DNA from: CADEED01 sp964444835
Lineage (GTDB): Bacteria > Pseudomonadota > Gammaproteobacteria > Steroidobacterales > Steroidobacteraceae
Direction: 5' to 3'
DNA: 64,000 nt
Assembly (NCBI GenBank): GCA_964444835.1
Contig: CAYUIT010000001.1
Span: forward strand, 186,001 to 250,000
A program made the position numbers and the translations under genes. Position 1 is the stretch's first letter, and each line of letters starts with the position of its first letter. Positions 16,257-24,634 of this stretch are shown one piece after another. The notes under the pieces are model-generated. The model was not told where the DNA came from and did no database searches. It was given only the letters and a program-made list of their open reading frames with translations.

Positions 16257-16833
16257 GCGTGATGACCACGACATGCGAGTTGGCTGCCATGGAAGCCAAG
16301 CGAATCGCGCCGCCGTCCGGCAGCCACAGGCCGTCGTCTGCGTCCAAGCGATACTGACCGCCACTCGCACTGACGGTGCTCGCGCCACTGACGCAGTAAA
16401 CCACGACGCACCCCGCTCGCGACGGCAACGTCATCGAACCCGCGAAGCTGAGCCGCTCCACGACCGCCGCCACGCGCGCGCGCGCTGTCATCACGTTGAG
16501 ATCCTCGATGGGCCCGGCGAGAACGCGACCGGTCGCCGGTACGTCGCCGGCGAACGCATACGGCGCGCTCGCCACATCCAACCGCACGCTCGGCATACTG
16601 GCGACCTGCAATTCCAACTCGCCTGACAGCACGACGAGCACGCGGTCGACGCCGGGGAACGCCGAAAAGGGACTATCGTGCTCGAACTGCGCGCGACTGA
16701 TGCGCCAATCGAAATCGGCGAATCCAGCACCCGGCGGATCGCGCGCGATCTCGATCGTGGTACCGAGACCATTCTTCCACGCCGTGGCCCTGCGAGCGGC
16801 GCACGGCAGCAGCCTCGGCAACGTAGCATTCAC
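16231..16833 (-). CDS. hutD: HutD family protein
   Basis: HutD/Ves family bicupin of 200 residues. The family hallmark is visible: the early R-x-T-A-W-K-N-G-x-G-T-T segment. HutD is an accessory protein of histidine utilisation, reported to bind the regulatory ligand (formylglutamate or urocanate) and limit hut expression. The best start is GTG at 16833, overlapping the hutU TGA. An upstream ATG at 16875 lies inside hutU. It is the last gene of the hutI-hutG-hutU-hutD operon. Its stop overlaps the convergent hypothetical gene by 26 bp. Confidence 0.88.
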   Translation of the reverse strand: MNATLPRLLPCAARRATAWKNGLGTTIEIARDPPGAGFADFDWRISRAQFEHDSPFSAFPGVDRVLVVLSGELELQVASMPSVRLDVASAPYAFAGDVPATGRVLAGPIEDLNVMTARARVAAVVERLSFAGSMTLPSRAGCVVVYCVSGASTVSASGGQYRLDADDGLWLPDGGAIRLASMAANSHVVVITLTRRAGAS

Positions 16834-18497
16834 CCCAGGATTCCTGGCAGATCCAACTGGTGCTCGCGAGCGCAACGCTGCGCGTCTTCGTAACCTGCAT
16901 CCGCATGTCGCATGACGCCCGTCGCCGGGTCATTCCACAACACGCGCGCAATTCGCTTCGCCGCAGCCGGCGAGCCGTCGCACACGATCACCACGCCCGA
17001 GTGCTGCGAGAACCCCATGCCAACGCCGCCGCCATGATGCAGTGACACCCATGTCGCACCGCCTGCGCAATTGAGCAGCGCGTTCAAGATCGGCCAATCC
17101 GAAACCGCGTCCGAACCGTCGCGCATTGCTTCTGTTTCGCGATTCGGCGAGGCCACCGACCCGGAGTCCAAATGGTCGCGCCCAATGACCACGGGCGCCT
17201 TCAATTCGCCGCGCGCGACCATGTCGTTGAACGCCAAACCCAACCGGTGACGATCACCCAAGCCGACCCAACAAATGCGCGCCGGCAAGCCCTGAAAATG
17301 AATGCGCTCGCGTGCCATATCGAGCCAGCGATGCAAATGGGAGTCGTTAGGCAACAACTCCTTGACCTTTGCATCGGTCTTGTAGATGTCCTCCGGATCA
17401 CCCGACAGCGCGACCCAGCGAAATGGCCCCACGCCGCGACAAAACAACGGACGAATGTACGCTGGCACGAACCCGGGGAAATCGAACGCGTTCGCGACGC
17501 CCTCTTCCTTAGCTACTTGGCGAATATTGTTGCCGTAGTCCACAGTTGGAATGCCGCGCGCGTGAAACTCCAACATCGCTCGCACGTGTTTCGCCATTGA
17601 GCGTCGAGCCGCCAGCGCCACGGCGCCGGGGTCGCTTACGCGGCGCGCCTCCCATTCGGCAACGCTCCATCCTTCGGGCAGATAGCCGTTCACGGGATCG
17701 TGCGCCGACGTCTGATCCGTGACGATATCGGGACGTACGCCGCGCTTGACGAGCTCGGGGAGCACCTCGGCAGCATTCCCTAACAACCCAACCGAAATCG
17801 GTGTCCGCCGCTCGCCTGAGTCGCGAATCATCGCAAGGGCCGAATCCAGATCCGGCGCGCGAGCCGTCAGGTAGCCTGTCTTCAACCGCATCTCGATCCG
17901 CGATGCTTGGCACTCGATTGCGAGACACGACGCGCCGGCCATCACCGCCGCGAGCGGCTGCGCACCGCCCATACCACCGAGACCGGCCGTGAGGATCCAG
18001 CGCCCTGACAAACTACCGCCGTAGTGCTGACGCCCCATCTCAACGAATGTTTCGTAAGTGCCTTGTACGATCCCCTGACTACCGATGTAGATCCAAGAGC
18101 CGGCCGTCATCTGCCCGTACATCATGAGCCCTTTTCGATCGAGCTCATTGAAGTGCTCCCACGTAGCCCACCGCGGCACCAGATTGGAATTGGCGAGTAG
18201 CACGCGCGGCGTATCCGGGTGCGTCTCAAAAACGCCCACCGGCTTACCCGACTGGATGAGCAGTGTCTGATCCTCGCGAAGACGCCGTAGCGTCGCCACG
18301 ATGCGATCGAATGACTCCCAATCGCGCGCGGCGCGACCGATGCCGCCATAGACCACCAAGTCGCTTGGCCGCTCAGCGACCTCGGGATCGAGGTTGTTCA
18401 TCAGCATGCGCAATGGCGCCTCGGTGAGCCAACTGCGCGCTGTCAAGGTCGTACCGCGCGGGGCACGAATCACTCGTTGGGGGTCCGATCTCGTCAT
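16830..18497 (-). CDS. hutU: urocanate hydratase
   Basis: Urocanase of 555 residues, the usual family length. It hydrates urocanate to 4-imidazolone-5-propionate with tightly bound NAD+. Clear landmarks are GKPVGVFETH, YVLLANSNLVPRWATW-like text near residue 70-90, the GLGGMGGAQPLA NAD-binding segment (about 172-183), and CAGGATWVSLHHGGGVGMGFSQH (from about 470), which includes the active-site Cys/His region. The start overlaps the hutG stop by 4 bp. The protein appears intact. It is the second step of histidine degradation, but the first-step enzyme HutH is not encoded in this window. Confidence 0.97.
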   Translation of the reverse strand: MTRSDPQRVIRAPRGTTLTARSWLTEAPLRMLMNNLDPEVAERPSDLVVYGGIGRAARDWESFDRIVATLRRLREDQTLLIQSGKPVGVFETHPDTPRVLLANSNLVPRWATWEHFNELDRKGLMMYGQMTAGSWIYIGSQGIVQGTYETFVEMGRQHYGGSLSGRWILTAGLGGMGGAQPLAAVMAGASCLAIECQASRIEMRLKTGYLTARAPDLDSALAMIRDSGERRTPISVGLLGNAAEVLPELVKRGVRPDIVTDQTSAHDPVNGYLPEGWSVAEWEARRVSDPGAVALAARRSMAKHVRAMLEFHARGIPTVDYGNNIRQVAKEEGVANAFDFPGFVPAYIRPLFCRGVGPFRWVALSGDPEDIYKTDAKVKELLPNDSHLHRWLDMARERIHFQGLPARICWVGLGDRHRLGLAFNDMVARGELKAPVVIGRDHLDSGSVASPNRETEAMRDGSDAVSDWPILNALLNCAGGATWVSLHHGGGVGMGFSQHSGVVIVCDGSPAAAKRIARVLWNDPATGVMRHADAGYEDAQRCAREHQLDLPGILG

Positions 18498-19342
18498 ACG
18501 GCTTCCTCGTTGGAACGGAGCGCAAACTCAATACACGCAGTGAGCAGCGTTTGCAGCGTCGCAGCGAGCGGGCGCGCGTAGTCTGCATCGTATGCCACCG
18601 GCCAGTTAGATTCGTCGACTTTATCCGCCGGCTCGCGCAGATAGCCACGACAGGCTAACTCGAGCTGCACGGCATGCACGCCGCGCTGCGGATCGCCATA
18701 CGCGCGTGTGATATAGCCACCCTTGAAACGCGCATCACGCACGACGGAGAACGTCGAACGTTCACTTATCGCTAACAACCGATCGCTCAGCGCCAGCGCG
18801 CAACTCTTGCCGCTGTTAGTGCCCCAGTTGAGCACCGGCAGCTCACCGTCGAACAAACGCGGCACGCGCGACCGGATTGAGTGCGCGTCGAACAACACAA
18901 CCCGCGGCGATGTCGCACGAAGACGTGTCAGCTCGGCGCGTAGCGCGGCATGGTACGGATCAAAAAAAGCGGTGCGACGTCGCGCGATTTCCGCCACATC
19001 GGGCAGGTGCCCGGCGCGGTACAGCGGCTCGCCATCGAACGTCGTCGTAGGGCATAGCTCCGTCGTCGCCATGCCGGGGTACAGCGATCGGCCGCTGGGG
19101 TCGCGATTGACGTCAATGACGGACCGCGACAAACGAGTCCGCACGCAGGTCACACCGAGGTCCGCAGCAAACGAATAGAGCTTTTCCACATGCCAATCGG
19201 CATCTTGCGTGGCCCGCCACGGCGACACCCACCCTGCCGCGAGTGGCTGTGGCCAGTCGCTGCCAGTATGCGGCAGGCTGAGCACGAGCGGTACTCGCCC
19301 CCGCTCGATCACTAACCACTCGGGCGTCGCGGCGTTCGTCAT
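18494..19342 (-). CDS. hutG: N-formylglutamate deformylase
   Basis: HutG of 282 residues, a zinc-dependent N-formylglutamate amidohydrolase that releases formate and glutamate. Visible family features are LSLPHTGSDWP (about residues 20-30), DVNRDPSGRSLYPG, LFDAHSIRSRVPRLF and LNWGTNSGKSCA. With hutF in the same cluster this shows the five-step route, in which formiminoglutamate is first deiminated. It overlaps hutI by 4 bp upstream and hutU by 4 bp downstream. It contains a GTTGTTAG octamer encoding Leu-Leu-Ala. Confidence 0.94.
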   Translation of the reverse strand: MTNAATPEWLVIERGRVPLVLSLPHTGSDWPQPLAAGWVSPWRATQDADWHVEKLYSFAADLGVTCVRTRLSRSVIDVNRDPSGRSLYPGMATTELCPTTTFDGEPLYRAGHLPDVAEIARRRTAFFDPYHAALRAELTRLRATSPRVVLFDAHSIRSRVPRLFDGELPVLNWGTNSGKSCALALSDRLLAISERSTFSVVRDARFKGGYITRAYGDPQRGVHAVQLELACRGYLREPADKVDESNWPVAYDADYARPLAATLQTLLTACIEFALRSNEEAV

Positions 19343-20556
19343 GGCGTTACATCACCGCGCCAGACGCGCGCGTGCAGCAAGCGCTTGCCGATGAATTGAA
19401 TAGGTTCGGCTAACGAGTCCGCTTCCCAGATCGCAAGATCGCAGCGAGTTCCCACTTGCAACGCGCCCACCTCTGCTTGCAACCCGAGTGCTCGCGCGGC
19501 ATGGCGCGTGACACCGAGCCAACACTCTTCGACCGTGAGCTCAAAGCAAATGGTGGCCATGTTCATAGCCACACGCAGCGATGCGAGCGGCGAGGTACCG
19601 GGATTGCAATCCGTGGCAACCGCCAACGGTACGCCCGCGCGCCGGAGGGCTACGAGCGGCGGCCTTTGGCGTTCGCGCAGAAAGTAGTAAGCGCCAGGAA
19701 GCATCACCGCCACCGTGCCCGACGCGGCCATGGCAGCCACCCCTGTGTCGTCCGTGTACTCGAGATGGTCCGCTGACAGTGCGTTGTGCTCCGCGGCGAG
19801 CGCGGCACCGCCGCCATTACTCAACTGATCCGCGTGCAGCTTGACTCGCAAGCCATGCGCTTGCGCGGCGCGAAAGACCTGCCGTACTTGCGCTGCCGAA
19901 AACGCGAGATGCTCGCAGTACGCATCGACCGCCTCCGCCAGCCGCTCGCGCGCAATGCGCGGAATCATGTCTTCGCAGACCATGCGAATGTACTGTTCGG
20001 GTGCCGCCACCGCTTCTGCTGGCAACGCATGCGCCGCCAGAAGCGTACGCGCAATCGTAACGGGCAGGCGCCTCCCTAACTCATCCGCTGCTAACAACTG
20101 ACGTCGCTCGGTCGCAACATCGAGCCCGTAGCCAGACTTGACTTCGAGGGTAGTAACACCATCTGCGACCAGCGCGCGCGCGCGCTCGAGCGACTCGTGC
20201 ACCAGCTGCTCGTCAGAGGCCGCGCGAGTGGCCGCCACTGTTGCCCGAATGCCACCGCCACTCGCCGCGATGCTGGCATAGGACTCCCCTGCCAAGCGAC
20301 GTTCGAATTCCGTTGCGCGGTCGCCGGCGTACACGAGATGCGTATGACAATCGATAAGCCCGGGCGTTATCCAGCGCCCCGCGCAGTCGATACTGTCGCG
20401 AATCGACCAATCTCGCGGCAGCTCGGACTCCGGACCGCACCAAACAATTCGACCGGCAGCGCTGGCGATGGCACCGCGCTCAATCACACCCAAGCCAGCC
20501 GCATTCGCTCGCATCGTGGCGAGTCGTGCGTTGCGCCACACTCGATCAATCTGCAT
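19339..20556 (-). CDS. hutI: imidazolonepropionase
   Basis: Amidohydrolase-fold imidazolonepropionase of about 405 residues, converting 4-imidazolone-5-propionate to N-formimino-L-glutamate. The metal site DCHTHLVYAGDR, the segment EVKSGYGLDVATE, the later KLHADQLSNGGG and ATDCNPGTSPL are all present. The start is ATG at 20556 (MQIDRVWRN). The in-frame ATG at 20613 lies beyond the start codon of divergent hutF, so it is unlikely. It is the first gene of the minus-strand hut operon. The 39-bp gap to hutF holds a candidate HutC operator. Confidence 0.95.
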   Translation of the reverse strand: MQIDRVWRNARLATMRANAAGLGVIERGAIASAAGRIVWCGPESELPRDWSIRDSIDCAGRWITPGLIDCHTHLVYAGDRATEFERRLAGESYASIAASGGGIRATVAATRAASDEQLVHESLERARALVADGVTTLEVKSGYGLDVATERRQLLAADELGRRLPVTIARTLLAAHALPAEAVAAPEQYIRMVCEDMIPRIARERLAEAVDAYCEHLAFSAAQVRQVFRAAQAHGLRVKLHADQLSNGGGAALAAEHNALSADHLEYTDDTGVAAMAASGTVAVMLPGAYYFLRERQRPPLVALRRAGVPLAVATDCNPGTSPLASLRVAMNMATICFELTVEECWLGVTRHAARALGLQAEVGALQVGTRCDLAIWEADSLAEPIQFIGKRLLHARVWRGDVTP

Positions 20557-20578
20557 ATAATGTCTATACATATATAAC
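20555..20578. promoter_or_regulatory. hut: divergent hutI/hutF control region with candidate HutC operator
   Basis: The very AT-rich stretch between the divergent hutI and hutF starts stands out in this GC-rich sequence. It contains TGTCTATACA at 20561-20570 (TGT-N4-ACA inverted repeat) followed by TATATA. This is similar in kind to the GntR-family HutC operators built on TGTATA/TATACA. A plus-strand TATAAT lies at 20556-20561. HutC is encoded at 21972-22679, so self-contained repression relieved by urocanate is likely (known for the family, inferred here). Confidence 0.55.
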
Positions 20579-20595
20579 GACGGAGCCCTTGTCCA

Positions 20596-21975
20596 GTGCC
20601 GCGCGATCGTCAACCAACTGCCGTCGGTCTGTGGTGCGAGCGGGCGTTGTTACCAGAGGGCTGGCGGCAACACGTTCGCATCGAGTTCGTCGGCGCCCGT
20701 ATCTCTGCTGTTACGACGCAAGCGCAACGCCAGCAGAACGATATCGGCTATGCCATCGCGGTCCCTGGAATCCCCAACGTCCACAGTCATGGCTTTCAAC
20801 GCGCCATGGCAGGGCTCACCGAGCATCGCGGCAGCGACGACGACAGCTTTTGGTCTTGGCGTGAATGGATGTACCGCTTCGTCGAGCGCATGACACCCGA
20901 CGATCTTGAGGCGATCACGAGCCTCGCCTACGTCGAAATGCTCGAAGCGGGATTTACCCATGTCGGCGAGTTCCACTACGTTCACAACGACATTGACGGC
21001 CGGCGCTATACCAATCGCGCTGAGACGAGCGAGCGCGTTTTCGCCGCCGCGCAGGGCGCGGGCATCGGCCTAACACTCTTGCCCGTGCTGTATCGGTACA
21101 GCGATTTTGCGTCGCGCGAGCCAAGCGTACGGCAACGACGCTTTGTGCTCTCCGTCGATGACTATGTGTCGTTAGTCGAGCAACTCCGACCGCAAGCTAC
21201 GAAGCACGGCGCACTCGTTGGAATCGCACCGCACAGTTTGCGCGCAGTGAGCCCGCCCGATCTCGCTCGACTGCTGCAGGCACAGCCGACGGGCCCGGTA
21301 CACATCCACGCGGCCGAGCAGCAAGCGGAAGTCGACGCGTGCGTAGCGTGGTCAGGACAACGTCCCGTCGAATGGCTGCTCGCCCATGCCGCGCTCGATG
21401 AGCGCTGGTGTGTAGTGCATGCCACGCACCTCGATGACACCGAAGTCGAGGGGTTGGCACGCTCGGGCGCTGTCGCCGGTTTGTGCCCGATCACCGAGGC
21501 AAATCTTGGCGACGGCGTGTTTCGGGCTCGCGAGTACCTCAAGCATCGCGGTCGAATAGGCGTCGGCTCCGACTCCAACGTGGAGATCACAGCCGCCGGA
21601 GAACTCCGCCTGCTCGAGTACGGCCAACGCCTAACCACTCGACGCCGCAATGTGTTAGCCACGGCCGAGCAACCGTCCACACTGCGGCGCTTACTGGACG
21701 CGAGCATCGCGGGCGGCGGGCAAGCGCTCGGCCTGGAGAGCACGGGCCTAGCCGTCGGCGCACGCGCCGATCTCGTCACACTCAATCCCATGCATCCATC
21801 CCTGGCGCATCGGCAGGATGACACGCTGATCGACAGCTGGATCACCACGCACGCCTCCGCCATCGACAACGTTTGGGCTGGCGGCGTCCACTTAGTGCGC
21901 ACTGGGCGCCACGTGGCGCGCGATGCGATCGCTCGCCGCTATGTGCAATGCACACAGCGATTGCTGGCCGTATGA
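20596..21975 (+). CDS. hutF: formimidoylglutamate deiminase
   Basis: HutF of 459 residues, an amidohydrolase that deiminates N-formimino-L-glutamate to N-formyl-L-glutamate and ammonia. Landmarks are the metal-binding PNVHSHGFQRAMAGL, the EFHYVHND segment, GIAPHSLRAVSP, HIHAAEQQAEVDAC and GVGSDSNVEI. It begins with GTG at 20596, preceded at ten bases by GGAG. It is divergent from hutI and overlaps hutC by 4 bp (ATGA). Presence of hutF with hutG defines the formylglutamate branch of histidine degradation. Confidence 0.94.
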   Translation: MPRDRQPTAVGLWCERALLPEGWRQHVRIEFVGARISAVTTQAQRQQNDIGYAIAVPGIPNVHSHGFQRAMAGLTEHRGSDDDSFWSWREWMYRFVERMTPDDLEAITSLAYVEMLEAGFTHVGEFHYVHNDIDGRRYTNRAETSERVFAAAQGAGIGLTLLPVLYRYSDFASREPSVRQRRFVLSVDDYVSLVEQLRPQATKHGALVGIAPHSLRAVSPPDLARLLQAQPTGPVHIHAAEQQAEVDACVAWSGQRPVEWLLAHAALDERWCVVHATHLDDTEVEGLARSGAVAGLCPITEANLGDGVFRAREYLKHRGRIGVGSDSNVEITAAGELRLLEYGQRLTTRRRNVLATAEQPSTLRRLLDASIAGGGQALGLESTGLAVGARADLVTLNPMHPSLAHRQDDTLIDSWITTHASAIDNVWAGGVHLVRTGRHVARDAIARRYVQCTQRLLAV

Positions 21976-22679
21976 AAGCCGCCGCGCTGCACGAGCGGAT
22001 CCGCGCCGACCTAGAGCGGCGCATACTCGACGGGGACTGGCCACCCGGTGCGCGCATTCCATTCGAGCACGAGCTCACGCATCGGTATCGCTGCTCGCGT
22101 ATGACCGTCAGCAAAGCGGTTTCAGCGTTGGCCCGTCAAGGCCTGATCGTGCGCCGCAAGCGCGCCGGATCTTTCGTCGCTCTCCCGCGCGAGCAATCCG
22201 CCACGCTGGCGATCCCGGATTTGCGACTGGAAGTGCAGCGTCGCGGCGACGCCTACCGCTACGAACTTCTCGAGCGCCGCGCCGTTCGCGTCGGCGCACA
22301 CGATCCGTTACGAGCCCAGATCATCGGCGCACGTCGCGCGCTGTTGCTGCGTTGCCGACACTTTGCAGACGATGCCGTGTTTGCGCTGGAGGAACGTGCA
22401 ATCAGCCTCACCGCCGTGCCCTCGGCAGCCGATGTGGACTTCAGCGGCATTGCCCCTGGCGCGTGGCTGCTCGAGCACGTGCCATGGAGCCAAGCCGAAC
22501 ATCGTATTTCGGCCGCCGCCGCCTGCGCGAACCGCGCAATTGAACTCGGAGTGGCGCAAGGCCAGCCATGCCTCGTCATCGAACGGCGGACGTGGCGCGG
22601 CAACGCCGGCATTACCCACGTGCGCTTGACCTACCCAGCCGATCAATACGAAGTGGTGGCGCAATTCGCGGGTCGCTGA
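21972..22679 (+). CDS. hutC: GntR-family histidine utilisation repressor
   Basis: HutC of 235 residues. The N-terminal winged helix-turn-helix reads PFEHELTHRYRCSRMTVSKA (about residues 27-46), and the C-terminal UTRA ligand domain ends near HVRLTYPADQYEVVAQF. HutC represses hut genes and is released by urocanate in characterised proteobacteria. The start is ATG at 21972, overlapping the hutF stop. An in-frame ATG at 21873 would place 33 extra Arg-rich residues inside hutF and was rejected. Its likely target is the AT-rich inverted repeat at 20561-20570. Confidence 0.93.
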   Translation: MKAAALHERIRADLERRILDGDWPPGARIPFEHELTHRYRCSRMTVSKAVSALARQGLIVRRKRAGSFVALPREQSATLAIPDLRLEVQRRGDAYRYELLERRAVRVGAHDPLRAQIIGARRALLLRCRHFADDAVFALEERAISLTAVPSAADVDFSGIAPGAWLLEHVPWSQAEHRISAAAACANRAIELGVAQGQPCLVIERRTWRGNAGITHVRLTYPADQYEVVAQFAGR

Positions 22680-22685
22680 CCCCGC

Positions 22686-22704
22686 GGGGTGCCGGTCGCA
22701 CCCC
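22686..22704 (+). terminator. possible hairpin terminator after hutC
   Basis: Seven bases after the hutC stop, GGGGTGC (22686-22692) and GCACCCC (22698-22704) form a perfect 7-bp stem with a 5-base loop. No U-tract follows, so this may be a weak or Rho-assisted terminator. Confidence 0.4.
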
Positions 22705-22820
22705 ACTCCTGCTTCAACACTCACTTTGGCCGATCCGTGGGCATCGAGACGGCCGCTTACGCGCTCGGCGCACTTTCAGGCATGCTCCATCGCTGACGTT
22801 GTCCCTTGTTGGAGAATTTC

Positions 22821-23798
22821 ATGACCGCTGATTTCACCGACCGTCGTATCACCCGCCGTACTGCCCTCCAGGGAGGTGCCGCTGTCGGCGCCGCCGCACT
22901 GGCATCGAGTGACGAAGCCAGCGCGAGTTCCAAGCGCAAAGGCAAGCGTGTCCCGCTCGCGTTCGAAGATCCAATCTGGAATCGTGAAACGATTGCTCGC
23001 CTCGAAGCGGATGTCGCGCCTGGCAAATTCGTACACGGTTACGTCACCGGCATGGTGCACGGCGTCCGTGACAACGAGGCCGTTCGGCCGCTGTTCGGTT
23101 TCGAAGTGTTCTCCGGCATTCGCGTGTTGAAGCAGCCCGATGGCAGCTACCAGCGGCTGTGCCGCGAGCTCGTGTTTTACCGCGATCTGAAGACCGGCGA
23201 GCTACTCGACAACTGGGACAACGCCTATACCGGCGAACGCGTGCGCGTGGTCGATGTTGCGAACGATCCCTTCAACTACGTGATCAGCGAGTATTTCCCA
23301 GAGCCGCCGAGCTATGGCGGTCTCAACAAAGATCGCCCGCCCCGTCGGCCGCTGCGGCTCAATTGGGGTTTGATCGGCGACACCGTCACACTCGACCGCG
23401 ATATCCATTTGTTTTACCCAAATGCTCTCAATCCGGCTAAGTGGCCGCGGGAGTCGTCGGGCCCCATGAATCGCGTTTCCGAGTTGTTCCGCTATTTCAT
23501 GCGGCGCGAAGACGTCGAGAACAGCGCGCTCACGCACATTCCCCACAACGGCGTGTGGTCGCGCGTCACGCCGTGGCTGCCGTGGATGCTGATGGATGGC
23601 GCTCCTGGCCACATTCTGTACATGGGCCGCTTCAGTTCGATTGAGAAGCCGGAAATGGCACCTGCCAACGTGCTCGCGCGCGTCAAGGAACGCTACCCCA
23701 CCTACCTCACAGCACCGGATAAGTGGGTCGATCCGAGCTTGTCGAGCTTGGAAAACTACGCGCGCACGCAAACACCCGCGCCGCCGCGTAAGCCCTGA
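22821..23798 (+). CDS. DUF1838 family protein with Tat signal (copy 2)
   Basis: Second DUF1838 protein, 325 residues. The start is ATG at 22821 with GGAG eight bases upstream. An in-frame ATG at 22806 has no such site. Its signal is a twin-arginine type, RRITRRTALQGGAAVGAAAL. The mature part shows DUF1838-style text such as YVTGMVHGVRDNE, LLDNWDNAYTGERV and an HNGVWSRVTPWLPWMLMDG segment rich in Trp. It is only distantly similar to copy 1 at 12500. It is followed 26 bp later by an alpha/beta hydrolase, paralleling the copy-1 arrangement. Function is unknown; periplasmic location is inferred from the signal. Confidence 0.85.
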   Translation: MTADFTDRRITRRTALQGGAAVGAAALASSDEASASSKRKGKRVPLAFEDPIWNRETIARLEADVAPGKFVHGYVTGMVHGVRDNEAVRPLFGFEVFSGIRVLKQPDGSYQRLCRELVFYRDLKTGELLDNWDNAYTGERVRVVDVANDPFNYVISEYFPEPPSYGGLNKDRPPRRPLRLNWGLIGDTVTLDRDIHLFYPNALNPAKWPRESSGPMNRVSELFRYFMRREDVENSALTHIPHNGVWSRVTPWLPWMLMDGAPGHILYMGRFSSIEKPEMAPANVLARVKERYPTYLTAPDKWVDPSLSSLENYARTQTPAPPRKP

Positions 23799-23824
23799 GC
23801 GATCGGCGGCAACGGCCTAACGAC

Positions 23825-24616
23825 TTGCGGCGCTACTGCCAAGGGACGTTTGGGCAGCTCCATCTACGAGTGGTCGGCACGGGCCGACCACTCGTTCTCT
23901 GCCATCAGTCGCCGAGTTCTTTGCGGCAGTTCGACGCTGCCTACCCACGACTCGCAGCGCACGGCCTGCAAGCGATCGGCATCGATACGCCCGGCTTCGG
24001 GCAATCGGACGCGCCGCCGGCTCCGCCCACGATCGAGGACTATGCCGACAATGTGGTCGCAGCGCTCGATGCACTCGGGGTCGAACGCGCCTCGATCTTG
24101 GGGCAGCACACCGGCTCAATGACAGCGATGGCGGCGACGATTCGCCACCCGCATCGCTTCGACAAATTGATCCTGAATAGCCCGACGCCATTCGCGGCTG
24201 CGGAGCGTCGCGAATGGCTCGACACGCTCGTGGCCAAGCAACGCGCGTGGCGCGTGCTACCCGACGGAACTCACCTACAAGAGATGTGGGCGCGCCGTGT
24301 GCGCGTCACGCCCGGGTGGACGGATCTGCAGGCGTTACACCGCAATGTCGTCGACATGCTAATCGCCGGCGACACGCTTTGGTATGGCCATCACGCGTCA
24401 CTCGTCTACGACCAGCACGCCGAGCTTGCGCGGATTACGCACCCCACGCTGCTCCTCAACAACACAGGCGACGCGCTCTACGGGCTATGCCGCAGCGTGC
24501 GCGCGCTGCGGCCCGATTTTGCCTACACCGAACTCGTCGGCGGCACCCACGACATCGTCGACGAGCAACCGGACGCGTGGTGTGCAGCGGTTGCTGATTT
24601 CCTCAACCGAGAATAA
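23825..24616 (+). CDS. alpha/beta hydrolase with His in place of the nucleophile Ser
   Basis: Alpha/beta-hydrolase-fold protein of about 263 residues with no signal peptide. The nucleophile elbow normally reads G-x-S-x-G. Here residues 93-97 are GQHTG, so the usual Ser is His. The rest of the fold is intact: GIDTPGFGQSDAPP (about 52-65), the acid-strand LLLNNTGDALYG, and the late VGGTHDIVDEQP with the expected His. It may be a non-hydrolytic or unusual lyase-like member. The start is TTG at 23825, which is weakly supported. A GTG in the segment LHLRVVG is an alternative. It pairs with DUF1838 copy 2. Confidence 0.8.
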   Translation: MRRYCQGTFGQLHLRVVGTGRPLVLCHQSPSSLRQFDAAYPRLAAHGLQAIGIDTPGFGQSDAPPAPPTIEDYADNVVAALDALGVERASILGQHTGSMTAMAATIRHPHRFDKLILNSPTPFAAAERREWLDTLVAKQRAWRVLPDGTHLQEMWARRVRVTPGWTDLQALHRNVVDMLIAGDTLWYGHHASLVYDQHAELARITHPTLLLNNTGDALYGLCRSVRALRPDFAYTELVGGTHDIVDEQPDAWCAAVADFLNRE

Positions 24617-24634
24617 CGACTAACGATTCGTGCA

